A stretch of DNA of 64,000 nt from Penium margaritaceum. Its lineage: Eukaryota > Streptophyta > Zygnematophyceae > Desmidiales > Peniaceae. Below, piece after piece: positions 31,581 through 43,450 of the stretch; positions within the stretch are counted from its first letter, which is position 1, and each line of letters starts with the position of its first letter. The position numbers and the translations under genes are program-made. A model generated the notes under the pieces. The model did not search any database, was not told the DNA's origin, and saw only the letters and a program-made list of their open reading frames with translations. Location of the stretch: positions 6,090 to 70,089 of the forward strand of contig SZWC01003895.1 in the NCBI GenBank assembly GCA_023375785.1. Direction: 5' to 3'.

Positions 31581-32320
31581 TTTGTTGGCACTAGTGGGTG
31601 TAGAGGCAACCTCATGGATGCTTAGCTCTCGCTGATGCACGATACCAATGTTTGGGGCAGCCAGTGGACACATTTGGTGAAGAGTGTAGAGCACAAGGAT
31701 TATGAATGTGAGTGGGAAGAACACGTTGCATTCAATAGAACTGAATCAAAACAAGTTTTGTTAGTTAGCATAGTCATCTACTACATCTGATCATTATAGC
31801 ATGTGATCTAATATTTCCAACGCATCAAAGCACGCCCAAATCGGAGTAGTAGAGCCCCTGCTACGGCCGTCAAAGTAACCCTTGGTGGAGCCCTCCACCT
31901 TGCCTTGCACGCTAGGCAACGGGAGGCGCTTCGATGATGACCCGTCGGAGCGCCTTTCCTTGCCCAGAAGTCAATGAGAGTTTCACCCTAGTCAAGGAGA
32001 TCCATTTGGTCACTTCATTCATGGCCCTGGTGCATTTGGAGCTCGTTGGAGACGAACTCAGATTACCAATGGTGGATTATCCTACAACCCTTGGCGGATA
32101 CCACATTCCACCCGTCTAACACCCGAACTGCGGGCTAGGCAAACTTTCTGAATACTCACTCCAATCGAGCAATTCAAAGCTTGATCCTGCATGGAAAAAT
32201 CCAGGAAATCCAAATCTAAAGTCGGATCAGGTATTCGACCACTCCTTGGTGGTCAAACCAGGGATTACAATCAACGGCATTCATGGCAAGGGGTGCCCAT
32301 GTCAAAAATCTCCCCCTTGC
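31581..32320 (-). repeat. C3 3' LTR and polypurine tract
   Basis: The LTR at 31,581-32,304 begins TGACATGG on the minus strand, directly preceded by GCAAGGGGGAGATTTT (32,305-32,320), a clear polypurine tract. Confidence 0.9.
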
Positions 32321-32417
32321 ACCACAGCCTTGATGCCCTGTCCTTGGAACCTCTAGCATTATAAACCTCACCGCGTTGACCAAGCTCCATGCAGCTCGCG
32401 TCGTGCCTTTCCTTGGG

Positions 32418-32990
32418 CTATGCCCTGTTCATGGCATCGGCAAGCATGCGCTTTGTGCCACAATGCACAATAGTTGCATCTCCCTTTTCCACAAAGTCTC
32501 GCGCGTAGTTATGTAGGATCTCAATGTTCTTGGTCCTCCTATGCAGCACAAGATTTAGGGCGAGGCTGATGGCTCTCATGTTTTCCACATTAAGTACCGT
32601 CGGCTTCCTTTGAGGCACCCCGACCTCCTTTAGCAGTCGCCGCAGCCACACCGCCTCCTCTACGGCTTTCGCGAACGCAATGTACTCTGCTTCGGTTTTA
32701 GACAGTGCCACACAGTCTTGCATCTTGCTTGCCCATGAAACTGCTGCACCATCAAGCACAAACACGTTCCTTGATGTTGATTTTCTGTCATCCACATCAC
32801 CAGCCGTCGGCATCGGAGTGGCCGACCAACTCGAGGGAGTCGTCACGTGCTCCCCCTCCAAACACAAGCAGTGACTATTTTGTTGCCTTGAGATAGCGGA
32901 GGATCCACTTCACCGCTTGCCAATATAGTGGCCCCGGGTCAGCAACATAGCGGCTCACTCATCCCTACACAAAGGCCAGGTCGGGCTTCA
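32418..32990 (-). pseudogene. C3 RNase H region
   Basis: Typical copia RNase H: DRKSTSRNVFVLDGAAVSWA, then LSKTEAEYIAFAKAVEEAVW, ending KGDATIVHCGTKRMLADAM. The largest open part spans 32,418-32,867. Confidence 0.92.
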
Positions 32991-33960
32991 TCGCCACCAT
33001 GGCGTACATGGTGCTCCTCACAGTGGACTGGTATGGCACACCTGCCATCTCCTCCTCCTCCTCATCAGTGCTCGGCCCCATGCTCGAGCTCAACTCACAT
33101 GTGGTGGTCATGGGTGTGCCGATGGGGTTGCACTCCTTTATGTTGTAGTGGCAAAGCACCTCTTATATGTCCTTTTCCTACCCAATCTCCAGCGTGCGTG
33201 CCTTGCGGTCCTTTTTTATGGTGACACCGAAGTAGTACTCGAGCTCACCCATGTCGTTCATTTTGAACCGACCGCCCATCTACCACTTTAGGTTCACCAA
33301 CTCCTCCATGTCCAATGACACGAGGATGAGATCATCCACATAAAGAACCACCATCTGGTGTAACCCCGACTACTTCTGCACGTACACACTTTCATCCACT
33401 TTGCAGCACTTGAAGCCAAGTTCAGCCATGAAGCCATCCATTCTCAGGTGCCACATGAGTGGTGCTTGCTTCAGCCTCTAAATCGCCTAACAAATCTGGC
33501 ACACCTTCCCCGGCAGAACTTCCACCCCCTCCGGCACCTCCATGAGGACCTCCTTGTCCAAGTCGCCATTGAGGAATGCGGTTTTTACGTCCATTGGGTA
33601 AAACTCGTAATCACGCGCCGTAGCCGCAGAGAGGTTGGAGCGGATGGAGGTGAACTTCGCCACCGGTGCAAAGGTCTCATTGTAGTGTTCATCATTTTGC
33701 TGGGTGTACCCCTTTGCAACCAGCCGTACCTTGTACCGCTCCACTTTTCCCTCCTTGGTGAGCTCTTTCTTGAAGATCCACTTGGAGCCGATGATTTTTG
33801 CGCTCTCGTGCCCGTCGATCAGCTGCCAAGTACTATTCTCTTCATGGGAGACAAGCTCGAAATTCATTGCTCCCTCCCACTCAGCCCCATCATTCCACTG
33901 CAATGCCTCCTTGATGGTCTCGGGCTCCTCTTGCGTAAAGAACGCTCCAGAAAACCCAGT
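32991..33960 (-). pseudogene. C3 reverse transcriptase region
   Basis: Minus-strand copia RT: NSTWQLIDGHESAKIIGSKW and KARLVAKGYTQ-like context (33,690-33,850), AFLNGDLDKEVLMEVPEGV (33,520-33,590), a VDDLILV-type catalytic region near 33,340, and TMYAMVAMKPDLAFV near 32,965-33,010. Confidence 0.9.
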
Positions 33961-34329
33961 CCAGATGCCCTCCGCGGCATCGTACCATTATGTCGTCCTC
34001 CTTCCGTGTCCGCTTCTTTGAGGCTGCTATTGTTGAGGTTGTTGCTGTTGCTTCCATTGCTATTACTACTACCGCTGCTGCTGCTGCCCTCTTGAGACGC
34101 CACTTGCACTGCTAGCCTGCTCCCCCTCTCTTGGGGACCGTGGAGATGAGGACTCACTCCCCGCCTCCTCATTCACCTCCCCTGCTGCCCGCGATTTGGA
34201 CTCATTGTATGAATCGGATGAATGCAAATCAGCTGCTCCTCCATCCCCCAGAAGGTTCTTGCTGCTTGGAGCTACTAGGACGTCACCCTCTTTTGCGTCC
34301 TCCGGTGTTTTACCCTGAAGGAGTAGCAG

Positions 34330-35331
34330 CTACTCTCCACAGTTGGAGAGACTGGCATCCTTGTCCGTCCAGCGGCTGTCCTTGTCGAACGTGACATCGT
34401 GACTCTTTACAATCTGCTGCCTCCGCGGCTCAAAGAGCCGGCACGCGAGGCCGGCATCGCTCAACATGGACCGGACCATGTTGAGGATGGTGTGATTTGC
34501 CCTCACAGTGATGCCATTTTTCTGTGGGAAATGTGGCATAGTTTCCTGCCAAGCAATCTCCTTGCTCTTCATCCATGCCGAGTAGCCCTCGTACTCGCCG
34601 CCGTTTTCACTCCGGAACACCTTCACCTTCAACTCTGTTTGCCACTCCACTGCCGGTACAAACTCCTGCATACATGACAAGTCATCGCTCTTCCTCTTGG
34701 TGATGTAGAGGTAGAGCTTGCAGCTGTGATCTTTAATGAAGGTGAAAAAGTAGTGTGCCCCACCAATGGAGGGCTCAAATGGTCCGCACACATCTGTGTA
34801 CACCACCTTCAACTTTGATACACGCGTCCCTTTGCCATCAAACGGCTGCTGTGCCGCTTTGCCGACCACACATGGCTCGCACACTGCATTCTTGGCTGCA
34901 TCAAGGATCTTGAGCTCAAGACCCCACACCACTTCCTTCATTGCCATGTCCCTGATTGTTGAAGGAGCGATGTGACACAGGCGGCGGTGCCACAAGTGGA
35001 GGTCTCCATCGTCCTTCTTTGCGAGGTGGGCAATGTCGGACCCCGCCCGGCTGCCAAGGATCTTTGCATGGAGCAGGTTCAAGTCTTCCTCTTGCTTTCT
35101 TTGTGCAATCACCTCACTGTCCCCCTCCTTCCGGATGAAGGCCTCCTTGTTGAATTGCACCTCCAGCCCCTTGTCGGTCAGGCGGCTCACTAACAACAGA
35201 TTTGTCCCAAAGTTGGGCATGTGGAGCATGTTGTGAATTGTGCTCGTGACAACCTCCCTGTCCACATCCACCTTGATGCGAACATTGCCTTCACCGGCAG
35301 CCAACTTTGTTTTGCCGTTGGCCACCATCAT
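34330..35331 (-). pseudogene. C3 pre-integrase and integrase region
   Basis: A 333-codon stretch, the longest open part of any retroelement here. The pre-integrase block has LWHRRLCHIAPSTIRDMA and CEPCVVGKAAQQPF (the HHCC zinc-binding type). The integrase core shows VYTDVCGPFEPSIGGAHYFF and FRSENGGEYEGYS, followed by PHFPQKNGI and an RMML-like block. Confidence 0.93.
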
Positions 35332-35359
35332 GCACCGCTCCGAGGCGCCATAGGTGACG

Positions 35360-36189
35360 AATGCTGCCCGCTTGCATTATGTGTGGCGGCCCGATCTGGA
35401 GTCAATCACAGAGACTCCCGGATCTTTCAAGTCGGTGGACTCCTTCGCCATCATTGCATGGTCGTCCTTCTTTCCATACTTCTCCGGCTAGTCCGAATTC
35501 CTGTTGGGGCAGTTTCGTGCGTAGTGGCCTTCTTTGCCACACACGTAGCACTCCCCCTTCTTGTCACCATTCTTGGTTCCCTGTTTGGCACCCTTCCCCT
35601 TCTTTCCACCCCCTCCACCTGGAGGACGGACAGCATAGGCGGAACTAGATGTTGCCCCGCTCTATCTCCCAGCATGCTGCATCCATTCATTGTGGATGTA
35701 GTCACCCACCTTCGGGTATTAAGCTCATCGGCGGACCAACCGCCCACGACGGTGATCATGGGACTCCAACTGTCCGGCAAGGCCAAGAGGAGGATCATGG
35801 CTTGTAGCAGCGGATCAACCTTCCAACCGGTGGCTATGCACTCAGTTGTAAGGGACTCGATCTGCTCTAGATCTCCATGATTTTATCACCTTCATTGGCT
35901 CGGAGGGTAACGAGTCTCTTTAAGGCGAAGATCTTGTTAGCAAGGTTGGTGGACTGGTAGATGGTGCAGAGTTTCTTCTAGGCCTCCGCGGCCTCCGTGC
36001 ATCCTTGAATCAGTGCGCGCTACGTCAGAGCTAGCGCTAACACCAACAAAGCAAGTGCCTTCTTATTGTACTACTTGTACTTGTCCACTTCCTCCAGCGT
36101 CGCAGTATCTCTTTTGAGTATTTGCTCCTCAGCATGCCCAAGTATGACGCCAGGAAGCGTTGACTAGCCGCTAGAGAGAGGAGATTCCT
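35360..36189 (-). pseudogene. C3 gag C-terminal half, zinc knuckle and protease region
   Basis: Minus strand. UBN2-type gag sequence to about 35,700 (QSTNLANKIFALKRLVTL near 35,920), a CCHC knuckle (C-x2-C-x4-H-x4-C) at about 35,500-35,545, and a short protease-like VIDS context near 35,400. Confidence 0.78.
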
Positions 36190-37080
36190 TGCATTTGTAT
36201 ATGAATACTTTAGGATTGCTTGGATCCTAAGATGGAGGATTATCTCTCAGTTTGAGGAGTTGCTAAATCCAGTGGAAGTTGTTTCACCAGAATTGGACAA
36301 GTAACAAGGGAGATATGGGCTTCCAAAGTTGGGGTGTGCGCGGCGGCTCTGGGATTCGGCTACAGTTCGATTGTCGGTGAATTATCAACCAAACCGAGTA
36401 AAAAATTTCCATTTGAAGATTCTTCTCGGGAAGGTTGCCGAGGCGTTCGGTGGATGATTTGCCCGATGTCAGTAGTGCAGTTTGTTACTGAGGGACCTAG
36501 CCAAAATCCTAGCTCGGAGTCTGAGACTCAGTACTACAATTTCTTACTCGGGGGCTTAGTCAAAATTCCGACTGCAGGTCCGCGAACAGGTTTCAAACTA
36601 TATCAATCCCCATCACTAAACTCATCAAAACAGACCCCAAAGGCGCGAGGGGTGCCGCCAATACAAGTAGGGACATCTGCGCCTCCAGAATGGTATTTTT
36701 TATGGGTCCTTGTTGTGTCAAGGCGCCTCGGTGGTCGGCGTGGTGTGCGCCGCCGACTGAGCTGCTGGTTTGGGTTGCTGTACTTTGGCTGACGTAGGGG
36801 GAGCTATGGTGATCCGAATCGTGCACGGTTTGGTGCGTTGGAGAGCTCATGACTAGCCCTACAAATGTTAAGATTATGTCCATGCTCTTAAAACTATTGC
36901 AAAATTGCGTTCTTCCCTTTGCATAAGTGACTGTCTCTCACTTGTCTTCCACTCCCAAAAACATACCATGAGGCAACCAGAAACCTCACGCTTAGACTCA
37001 AAAACACATGCAAAAAAGAGAAAGCCGTGAACACCAAGTGCAGACCCGACGGGGCACGTTGGAACTGCCTCCACTTGGGG
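36190..37080. other. Unrelated segment inside C3 gag
   Basis: About 0.9 kb separating the two gag parts of C3. It shares no sequence with other parts of the window and has no recognised domain. It contains small direct repeats such as GACTCAGTACTAC / GTCAGTAGTGCAG context and a GGCGCC(T)CGG-rich patch near 36,720-36,765. Edges are approximate; no inverted ends or target duplication could be fixed. It may be a small non-autonomous transposon or captured DNA. Confidence 0.5.
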
Positions 37081-37243
37081 GGAATTTTGTACAATAATTT
37101 GCAGGGGTCGTCTCTGCATCGTTGACCAGTTCAATCAGGCCTTTGCCATCAAGGTAAACCTCAAACTGCCACCTCCACAAAGGGAAGTCGTTCCCATCGA
37201 AATTTGAGATGGCGCCGATGCTCCCTTGCTCAGTCGTTGCCAT
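37081..37243 (-). pseudogene. C3 gag N-terminal part
   Basis: Opens MATTEQGSIGAISNFDGNDF and continues PLWRWQFEVYLDGKGLIELV, the standard start of UBN2/DUF4219-type copia gag. The left continuation is interrupted by the 36,190-37,080 segment. Confidence 0.88.
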
Positions 37244-37308
37244 GGTGCGCGGTGGTAGTGTGAAAGTTGTAGAGGTGGGGTCCTTCTAGGCACCTGGGCC
37301 CGTAACCC

Positions 37309-38021
37309 TTTCTTGGTACTAGTGGGTGTAGAGGCACCCTCAAGGATGCCTAGCTCTCACTGATACATGCTACCAATGCTTGGGGCAGCCAATGAACACC
37401 TTTGGTGAAGAGTGTGGAGCACAAGGATCACGGATGTGAGTGGGTAGAACACATCGCATTGAGTATAACTGAATCTAAACAATTTTGTGTTACTCAGCAT
37501 AGTGAGACTACATCAGATCCTTATAGCCTGTAATCTAAGATTTCTAACGCATCCAATCAAGCTTGAATTAGAGTAGTAGGGCCCCTGCTATGGCCGTCAA
37601 AGTAATCCTTGGTAGAGCCGCCCACCTTGCCTTGCACGCTAGGCAACGGGAGGCGCTTCGAAGATGAACCGTCGTAGCGTGTTTCCTCACCCAGAGTTCA
37701 AGGAGAGTTTCATCCTAGTCAAGGGGATCCCTCTGGTCACTTCATTCTTGGCCCTGGTATATTTGGAGCTCGTTAGAGGGGAACTCGGATCACTAGCGGT
37801 GGATTATCCTGCCACCCTTGGCGAGTACCAGATTCCACCCGTCCAACACCCAAACTTTGGTCTAGGCTAACTCTCTGAATACTCACTCAATTTGAGCAAT
37901 TCAAAGCTCAATCCTGCATGGAAATCCAAATCCAAAGTCAGATCAGGTTTTTTATCACTCCATAGTGGTCGAACGAGGGAGTACGATCAACAAAATTCAT
38001 TGCAAGGGACACACCATGTCA
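37309..38021 (-). repeat. C3 5' LTR
   Basis: Matches 31,581-32,304 throughout; within a sample of about 100 bases around 37,600 I counted about ten differences. The sequence just inside (37,285-37,308) should be the primer-binding site, but I do not recognise the tRNA. Confidence 0.88.
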
Positions 38022-38027
38022 ACGACA

Positions 38028-38355
38028 TGTTATCCTAGGTGTTGACCCTTATGGGGGTACCGTGTCGTTCTTTGGCCACACACTGGTGAGTAGCCACCCT
38101 TGGGTAATTCCGAGAGGTCGGGCTTGACCCTCGGGCGGTTGTGCATGCTCACCCGAGCTGTTACTCGGTGTGGGTGTGCACTCATTGGCGAATTAGAATT
38201 TCGCTCCCCATCAGCCGTCTGCTGTCTTGGTTGTGACAATTGATTCGAAGGCAAACCCTACCACATCCATGGCATACGACACTTTCATGCTCATGGTTGT
38301 TCTCTCACAATGTCTCGTGAGCAACTCTAACTAGTAAGTACTGGTACCAGAGCGG
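38028..38355 (+). repeat. C4 5' LTR and primer-binding site
   Basis: The LTR starts TGTTATCCTAGG; the copy at 45,703 starts TGTTATCCTGGC. TGGTACCAGAGCGG at 38,342-38,355 is the primer-binding site (initiator-Met type with one change). Confidence 0.9.
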
Positions 38356-39697
38356 ATGAGAAACCCCTCTTGTCTTCTTTTGATTTATGGCTTGTGGATG
38401 GAGATTTGGCCCATCATCGGGCCACCTCACTCCCCCAGTGTAGCCTCTTGTGCCGCACAACATTGAAGGCAACAATGCCTCCTACCTCTCCTCATTCTCC
38501 AACACTAACGGTCCCTGCCTAGGCAATGGTGTTTGCCGTAGCCCTCAATACGCACAGCTGGCATCTGTCGACAGCAACGAGCGGTGAACCAGTGCCCGAC
38601 CCACACCTGCTCTCTTCCTTTGGCCTCTTGCCACTGTCCATTTGGACGTCTACATGCAGGTTCTCCACTGCATGCCCTCATATTTCTTGCTGATCCACTC
38701 TCCAGAAACAACCTCAGTTGACACATTCTGCTTGACTCCGAGAGTGGAAATCCCCTCTTGCATCTCCAGTTTCGCCTGCAGCCGACTCACCTGCCATGCT
38801 AGATTCCCCGCCTCTTGACGAGCCTCCCAACAATGAACTTGACTCATCCCGCATAGCAGCTCGTCTCATAGAGCCTGCAGAGTGGGAGGACTGGCGGACC
38901 GTCGATCCACCTCCGCCAAGTGACGACGGCGACACGCCACTGTGGGTGTGTATGCTGGATCCCGCTTACTGGCACGGTGACCTTGCTGAAGAGGATGAAA
39001 CGACAGAGCATGAGATCGACCACCAAGTGAACAAAGAAGATGACCTCCCACCTTCTCCATCTCCTTCTCCAGGTATGCAGCCACCAGATCGGCCCCTACA
39101 CCTGCTTTTGCACCTGACTCCAGTCCCATTCCCGTCATGCAGCTGCTGCCACTACCAAGCCGTCAGTGGCACATGAGGTTCCTGGCATTATTCCTGTCCT
39201 ACCAGTCCACACCGACCCCAGTAGCTTGGGCGGTGTTGTACTAGATTCCACCACTGGTGCATCTGCCACATTCTTAGCCACGGCTCGTGAAAGCAGAGCA
39301 TCTACCCAATATTCCATGGGTGGAGCAGCTGAGGCGTACGCTCACGTAGAAGCATCCCTGAGCTGCTTGCTGCTGCAGCCACCAACATTGCCACACAGGT
39401 CACAGCAACTGCTGATGTTGTTACCACCACTGCAGCCTCTGCAGCTAACGCAACCTCAAGTTCTGTCCGCTCCATCTGGGCTTCCACAGCAAGAGAATTT
39501 CTGACCCCTATAGGTGCACCCCACGACCTCACTCATCACATTACCAGAGACGTCCTTGTCAGCTCTGCAGCCGCAGCAGTGGCAGGGGCCACTGTCACAT
39601 GCCTTCCACTTGGGTGGCCGTCCTGTTTTCTTCAGCTACTGTGGTGGTGCCACCTCTCGTCTCTCTGCTCACGCGCCACTATTTTGTTCACTATAAC

Positions 39698-39737
<40 letters not shown>

Positions 39738-39912
39738 NNNNNNNNNNNNNNNNNNNNNNNNNNNNNNNNNNNNNCAGCTCTGCAGCCGCAGCAGTGGCAG
39801 GGGCCACTGTCACATGCCTTCCACTTGGGTGGCCGTCCTGTTTTCTTCAGCTACTGTGGTGGTGCCACCTCTCGTCTCTCTGCTCACGCGCCACTATTTT
39901 GTTCACTATAAC

Positions 39913-39985
<73 letters not shown>

Positions 39986-40296
39986 GCCCATTCACCGCAC
40001 ATCTCTCTGTGGCAGCTCATTTTTTCACACCATGCTTGCACCATAAGAGATTATCAAGGCCCTGCAAGCTGCTCTCAGTGAGGCATAGGCCGCACGCCGT
40101 AGAGTAGAAGAAGAACACCATTGTGGCCTGGAGGCATCGCAGAAACTGGCTACAAATGTGTTCAACTTAGTCATAGAGTGCTTGCATGCGGTTCCTACCG
40201 TTGCTGTTGTCCTTTCTGCTGACAAAGCTGCCTTAGTCGAGTCCTCTATGCTCGCCAATACTGCAACCAAGTCCACCGCTTCATCTCTTTAAGCTG
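38356..40296 (+). other. C4 long leader with possible extra frame
   Basis: Nearly 2 kb between primer-binding site and gag. An acidic frame at 38,796-39,176 (opening MLDSPPLDEPPNNEL) and an Ala/Ser/Thr-rich frame at 39,166-39,504 parallel similar sequence in the C5 leader (53,767-54,490), so an additional upstream reading frame may be a trait of this lineage. The leader also holds a duplicated CT microsatellite around an assembly gap. Confidence 0.5.
39560..39983. repeat. Duplicated block and (CT)n runs around an assembly gap
   Basis: The sequence 39,560-39,737, ending in a CT run, is repeated identically from 39,775 after 37 Ns (39,738-39,774); the second CT run extends to about 39,983. Exact identity next to a gap in an old element points to a failed merge of the same locus rather than a real duplication. 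Confidence 0.85.
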
Positions 40297-40912
40297 TTGC
40301 TCTTGCTCGAGTGCTTCTTCCACCCAAACAAAAAGACTTCAAGAGTGCAACCCCACAGTTCACATCTAAACTCACCTTCTTCTCTTGGGAGACCTGCTTT
40401 AGTCCTTGGGTACAGGGAGAGCTGCAGTGGGAGTACTACTCGGCGGCCAAACCACCCTTCATTCCCGAGCCTGCGGAGGCCGCCCGTGCTATCCGTGCTC
40501 TCATCAACGCTGGGCCGGACTGCTAGACATCATTGGTACGTACAATGCTGACCCGGCCCGCGGCACCTCCGCTGATCCCATTGGTGCATGTGCTCTCATT
40601 CATCACCGCAAGACAATGACTAGTCATGTCCTTCAAAGCACCCTCACTGTGCAGTTCAACACTCTTCACTTGCGCGCAGGCAAAACAGCCAATGAGTACA
40701 AGGAGGGCAGTTTGCACCTACTTTGTGACTTGGGGACAGCAGCACACGGCCCTCTTTCTACCTGTTCATCCATTGTTTCTGGTCTTATCCCTGAGCTCTC
40801 TGACATGTATCTGCATGTCTCTCAATGTGAGCTTGAGCGCCTTGCTGTTGCCCCAATTCTCGCTAACTCACCTCAAGGGATTGGGCCACTCTACGAGTTC
40901 ACTGCCGCTTGA
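40297..40912 (+). pseudogene. C4 gag
   Basis: Matches C5 gag: FTSKLTFFSWETCFSPWVQG, then ARAIRALINAGPD, HVLQSTLTVQFNTLHLRAG, and SQCELERLAVAPILANSPQG near the end. A copia gag of the kind with a long acidic/Ala-rich upstream region. Confidence 0.88.
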
Positions 40913-41049
40913 CTAACTGACTTGTAGAGTAACTTGCAAAACAAACGTCTCCATTGTGTAGTCCTCACAGCCATCACCATTGCATCATCCTCCTCCTTTG
41001 AAGCCTCCATTGCCACTCCATCCTCTCCCTCCACTACTGCTTTCGACAC

Positions 41050-41210
41050 CACTCAAGGTGCTCACCACGGAGGGGGAAGCGAGTCTAGATGTGGGCGCGG
41101 TAAGGGTTGTAGCTGTGGCGACAAATCATCTGATGCCCCTGCTGGCCCCACAAAGGTCACCTACTGGAATTGTGGTACCTCTAGACACTCTGACCCAAAG
41201 TGTATAGTAC
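41050..41210 (+). pseudogene. C4 nucleocapsid zinc-knuckle region
   Basis: A Gly/Arg-rich stretch followed by YWNCGTSRHSDPKC at about 41,161-41,205, a CCHC knuckle (C-x2-C-x4-H-x4-C). It binds element RNA in active relatives. Confidence 0.85.
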
Positions 41211-41789
41211 CTTGCGATGATGCACGTCTTGCTTCTGCCATGCGTACTCATTGGGCTCATACTAGCATCAGCTCCTCTCTCTAAGCCATGGATGCTATTT
41301 TAGTCACCTCACCCTTGTCCTCTTCCGCCTTTTCCTCGGCTCTCAGCACCACTCTTGCACCTCTCCAGCCACCCGTCACTCCGTCTGGCCCTTGGCGGTG
41401 GATACCTCCTCCCTCGGGCACGTCCTACTATGGCCCCCCATCCATCCACTACTCTGTGCCTTCTTGGCCCCAGGAAGATGGCCACTTCTCTCACGCCCGC
41501 TCCTCCAACCGAGCTGGTGACCGTCGCGACGAGGAGCACGTTCTTGAGCGTCATCTCACCGAACTCTTCTAGCTTTGTTCTCAAGGAGGTGAGTGTGAGT
41601 GACCAGTCTTGCAAGTGTGTTTGTGAGTCCGATGGGGCACTTTGTGATGCTTCATTGGGGTGTGTTCAGGGGACCTTGCCGGATGATAGCTCTTGGATTG
41701 ACGATTGGCATTGTTGCACGTTTCCCTCTTATCTTGGTCACCCATCACATGCTCCTCCACCTGGAACTGTCGATGGCTGCCTTGTTCTT

Positions 41790-43050
41790 CCCTTCGCTCA
41801 TGTTTCCTTTGGCTTCTGGATCATTGATTATGGAGCAACCAATCACATGACCTCATGTCATTTTTCTTTTGTCTCTCTCTCGGTCCAGTTGGCTCCGTCC
41901 GCTTTGTCCGGATTGGGTCAGGCAAACTGCTCCCTGTTCAAGGTGTTGGTTTTTTCTGCTTCATTGGTCCTGGTGGGGACCTCTTTATTTTTGACGTTCT
42001 ATACATGCCTGACCTTGAAGTTAGCCTGCTCTCTGTCACCACCCTTGAAGATCAGGGCAAGGACTTCTCGTCTAGCTGGGACATTGGCACTGTTGCGATT
42101 TGTTCTTCTGGCTGTGTTGTTCTTCATGGCGTGTGCTGTGATCGCTTGTTTTGTATACCACTGTCTTGCCCCTCGTCTTCCTCTGCTCTTGTTCACATTG
42201 CCCCAACCTGGTTTCCTACACATGCGGATCTCTTCCATCGTCGTCTCTATCACATGCACAGTGCCGTCATTCAGTGTCTCTTGCATCTCTGCCCTGCTGT
42301 TGGCCTTGACCTTGCCACGTTTGTGCCACCATGCTCCACTACCTGCCTCGATTGTGCTAGTGGCAAAATGTACCGCTCCCCATTCCCAACAACTGATTCC
42401 ACCACATCGCACCCTCTTCACCTTATCTATGCCAATGTCATGGGCCCCTTGCCTCACGGCTTCCTTGGTGGCCTTTATCGTTATGTCCTTTGTTTTAATT
42501 GTGTGTTTTCACGTTACTACTGTGATCTTTGCTCTTCGCCACAAAAGTGATGTGACTGAGGTTCTGGAAGCCTGGCTTCTCCAAGCCAAGCGTGCCTATC
42601 TTTGCCCCTTGTGTGTCTTCTGGAGTGAAAGGGTTGGTGTGTTCTTTGGCCCCACCTCTCGTTTCCTTGAATCTTGTGGCGTCCTCCTTGAGTCCTCTGC
42701 TCCCTATGCGCCCCAAAAGAACAGCGATTGTGAATGCTGGAACCAGACGTTGTCTGATGGTGTTTTCTCCCTTCTCTCCTCCTCTAGTCAGTCTCATCTC
42801 TTTGCCTTTGAAACCATGTCTTACATGAATTGTGTGTGGAATTTTGTCCCTCACGCTCCTCTCCCTCACCATGTTACCCCCTTTGAGCCCTGGACAGGCC
42901 ACCGTGCCAACCTTTGCCTTGCCCGTTTTTGGGGGCCAGGTGCCTCTATTTGGCTTCATACCGACCACCGAGACGGCAAACCCTCCCTCCAGGGTTGTCT
43001 TTGTGTCTTTCTTGGTGTTTCCCCCTTCTCCAAGGCCTGGTGCTTTTGAG
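41790..43050 (+). pseudogene. C4 protease, pre-integrase and integrase region
   Basis: A 564-codon open stretch spans 41,355-43,049, but different parts of pol read in different places along it. Protease site context FWIIDYGATNHMTS near 41,818; pre-integrase LFHRRLYHMHSAVIQCLL and CLDCASGKMYRSPFP near 42,230-42,390; integrase HPLHLIYANVMGPLPHGFLG near 42,410; KSDVTEVLEAWLLQAKRAYL near 42,545; and PYAPQKNSDCECWNQTL near 42,705. All are copia-type. Confidence 0.87.
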
Positions 43051-43237
43051 ATCCAGTCCGTTGTTGTGTGATTGAGTCTCACTTTGCTCTGTTCTTTGAG
43101 CATCTTTTTGAGCACGACATTGCACTCTTCTCTCTCGGTTATCTCCCTCCATCCTTTCGAAGTGGGGAAGGAACTTCTCCCTCTTGGTCCGCTGTTCTCC
43201 CCTCTATGCGTCCATCGCCCTTCTCTTCTGGTGCTAC

Positions 43238-43450
43238 CTCTGAGCCATCAGCCTCTTCTTTACCACCTGCTGCCTCTAAGCCATCTGCCTGGTCTGTACC
43301 ACCTGCTGCCTCTTAGCCATCTGCCTCCTATGTGCCGCCTACTGCCTCTGAGCCATCTGCCTCTTCCATGCCACCTGCTACTTCTGAGCCATCTGCCTAT
43401 TTTGCCGCTTACTGCATGTGAGCCATCTGCTACTGCTAAGCCACCTTCCT
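43238..43450 (+). repeat. 36-bp tandem repeat in the C4 integrase-RT linker
   Basis: About six units of the type CCTCTGAGCCATCTGCCTCT continuing to CACCTGCTG, period 36 bp (12 residues). In one frame the units read Pro/Ala/Ser-rich (SEPSASSLPPAA-like). A flexible hinge of variable length is common here in copia elements. Confidence 0.87.

Larger units (their letters stand above)
31581..38021 (-). mobile_element. C3: Ty1/copia fossil with UBN2-type gag
   Basis: A minus-strand copia of a different lineage from C2/C4: LTRs are longer (31,581-32,304 and 37,309-38,021, about 720 bp, roughly 85-90% identical by eye) and gag is of the UBN2/DUF4219 kind. Parts in order: gag with CCHC knuckle, protease region, pre-integrase and integrase, reverse transcriptase, RNase H, polypurine tract. 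It inserted five bases before the LTR of a C4-family element; CTACA (31,576-31,580) and CGACA (38,023-38,027) are a likely 5-bp target duplication with one change. Broken in several places and interrupted by about 0.9 kb of other DNA in gag. Confidence 0.9.

Noticed and set aside
42495-43115. Minus-strand 206-codon Lys/Gly-rich frame in C4
   Set aside because: Shadow frame antisense to integrase; the plus strand carries the recognisable domain blocks.
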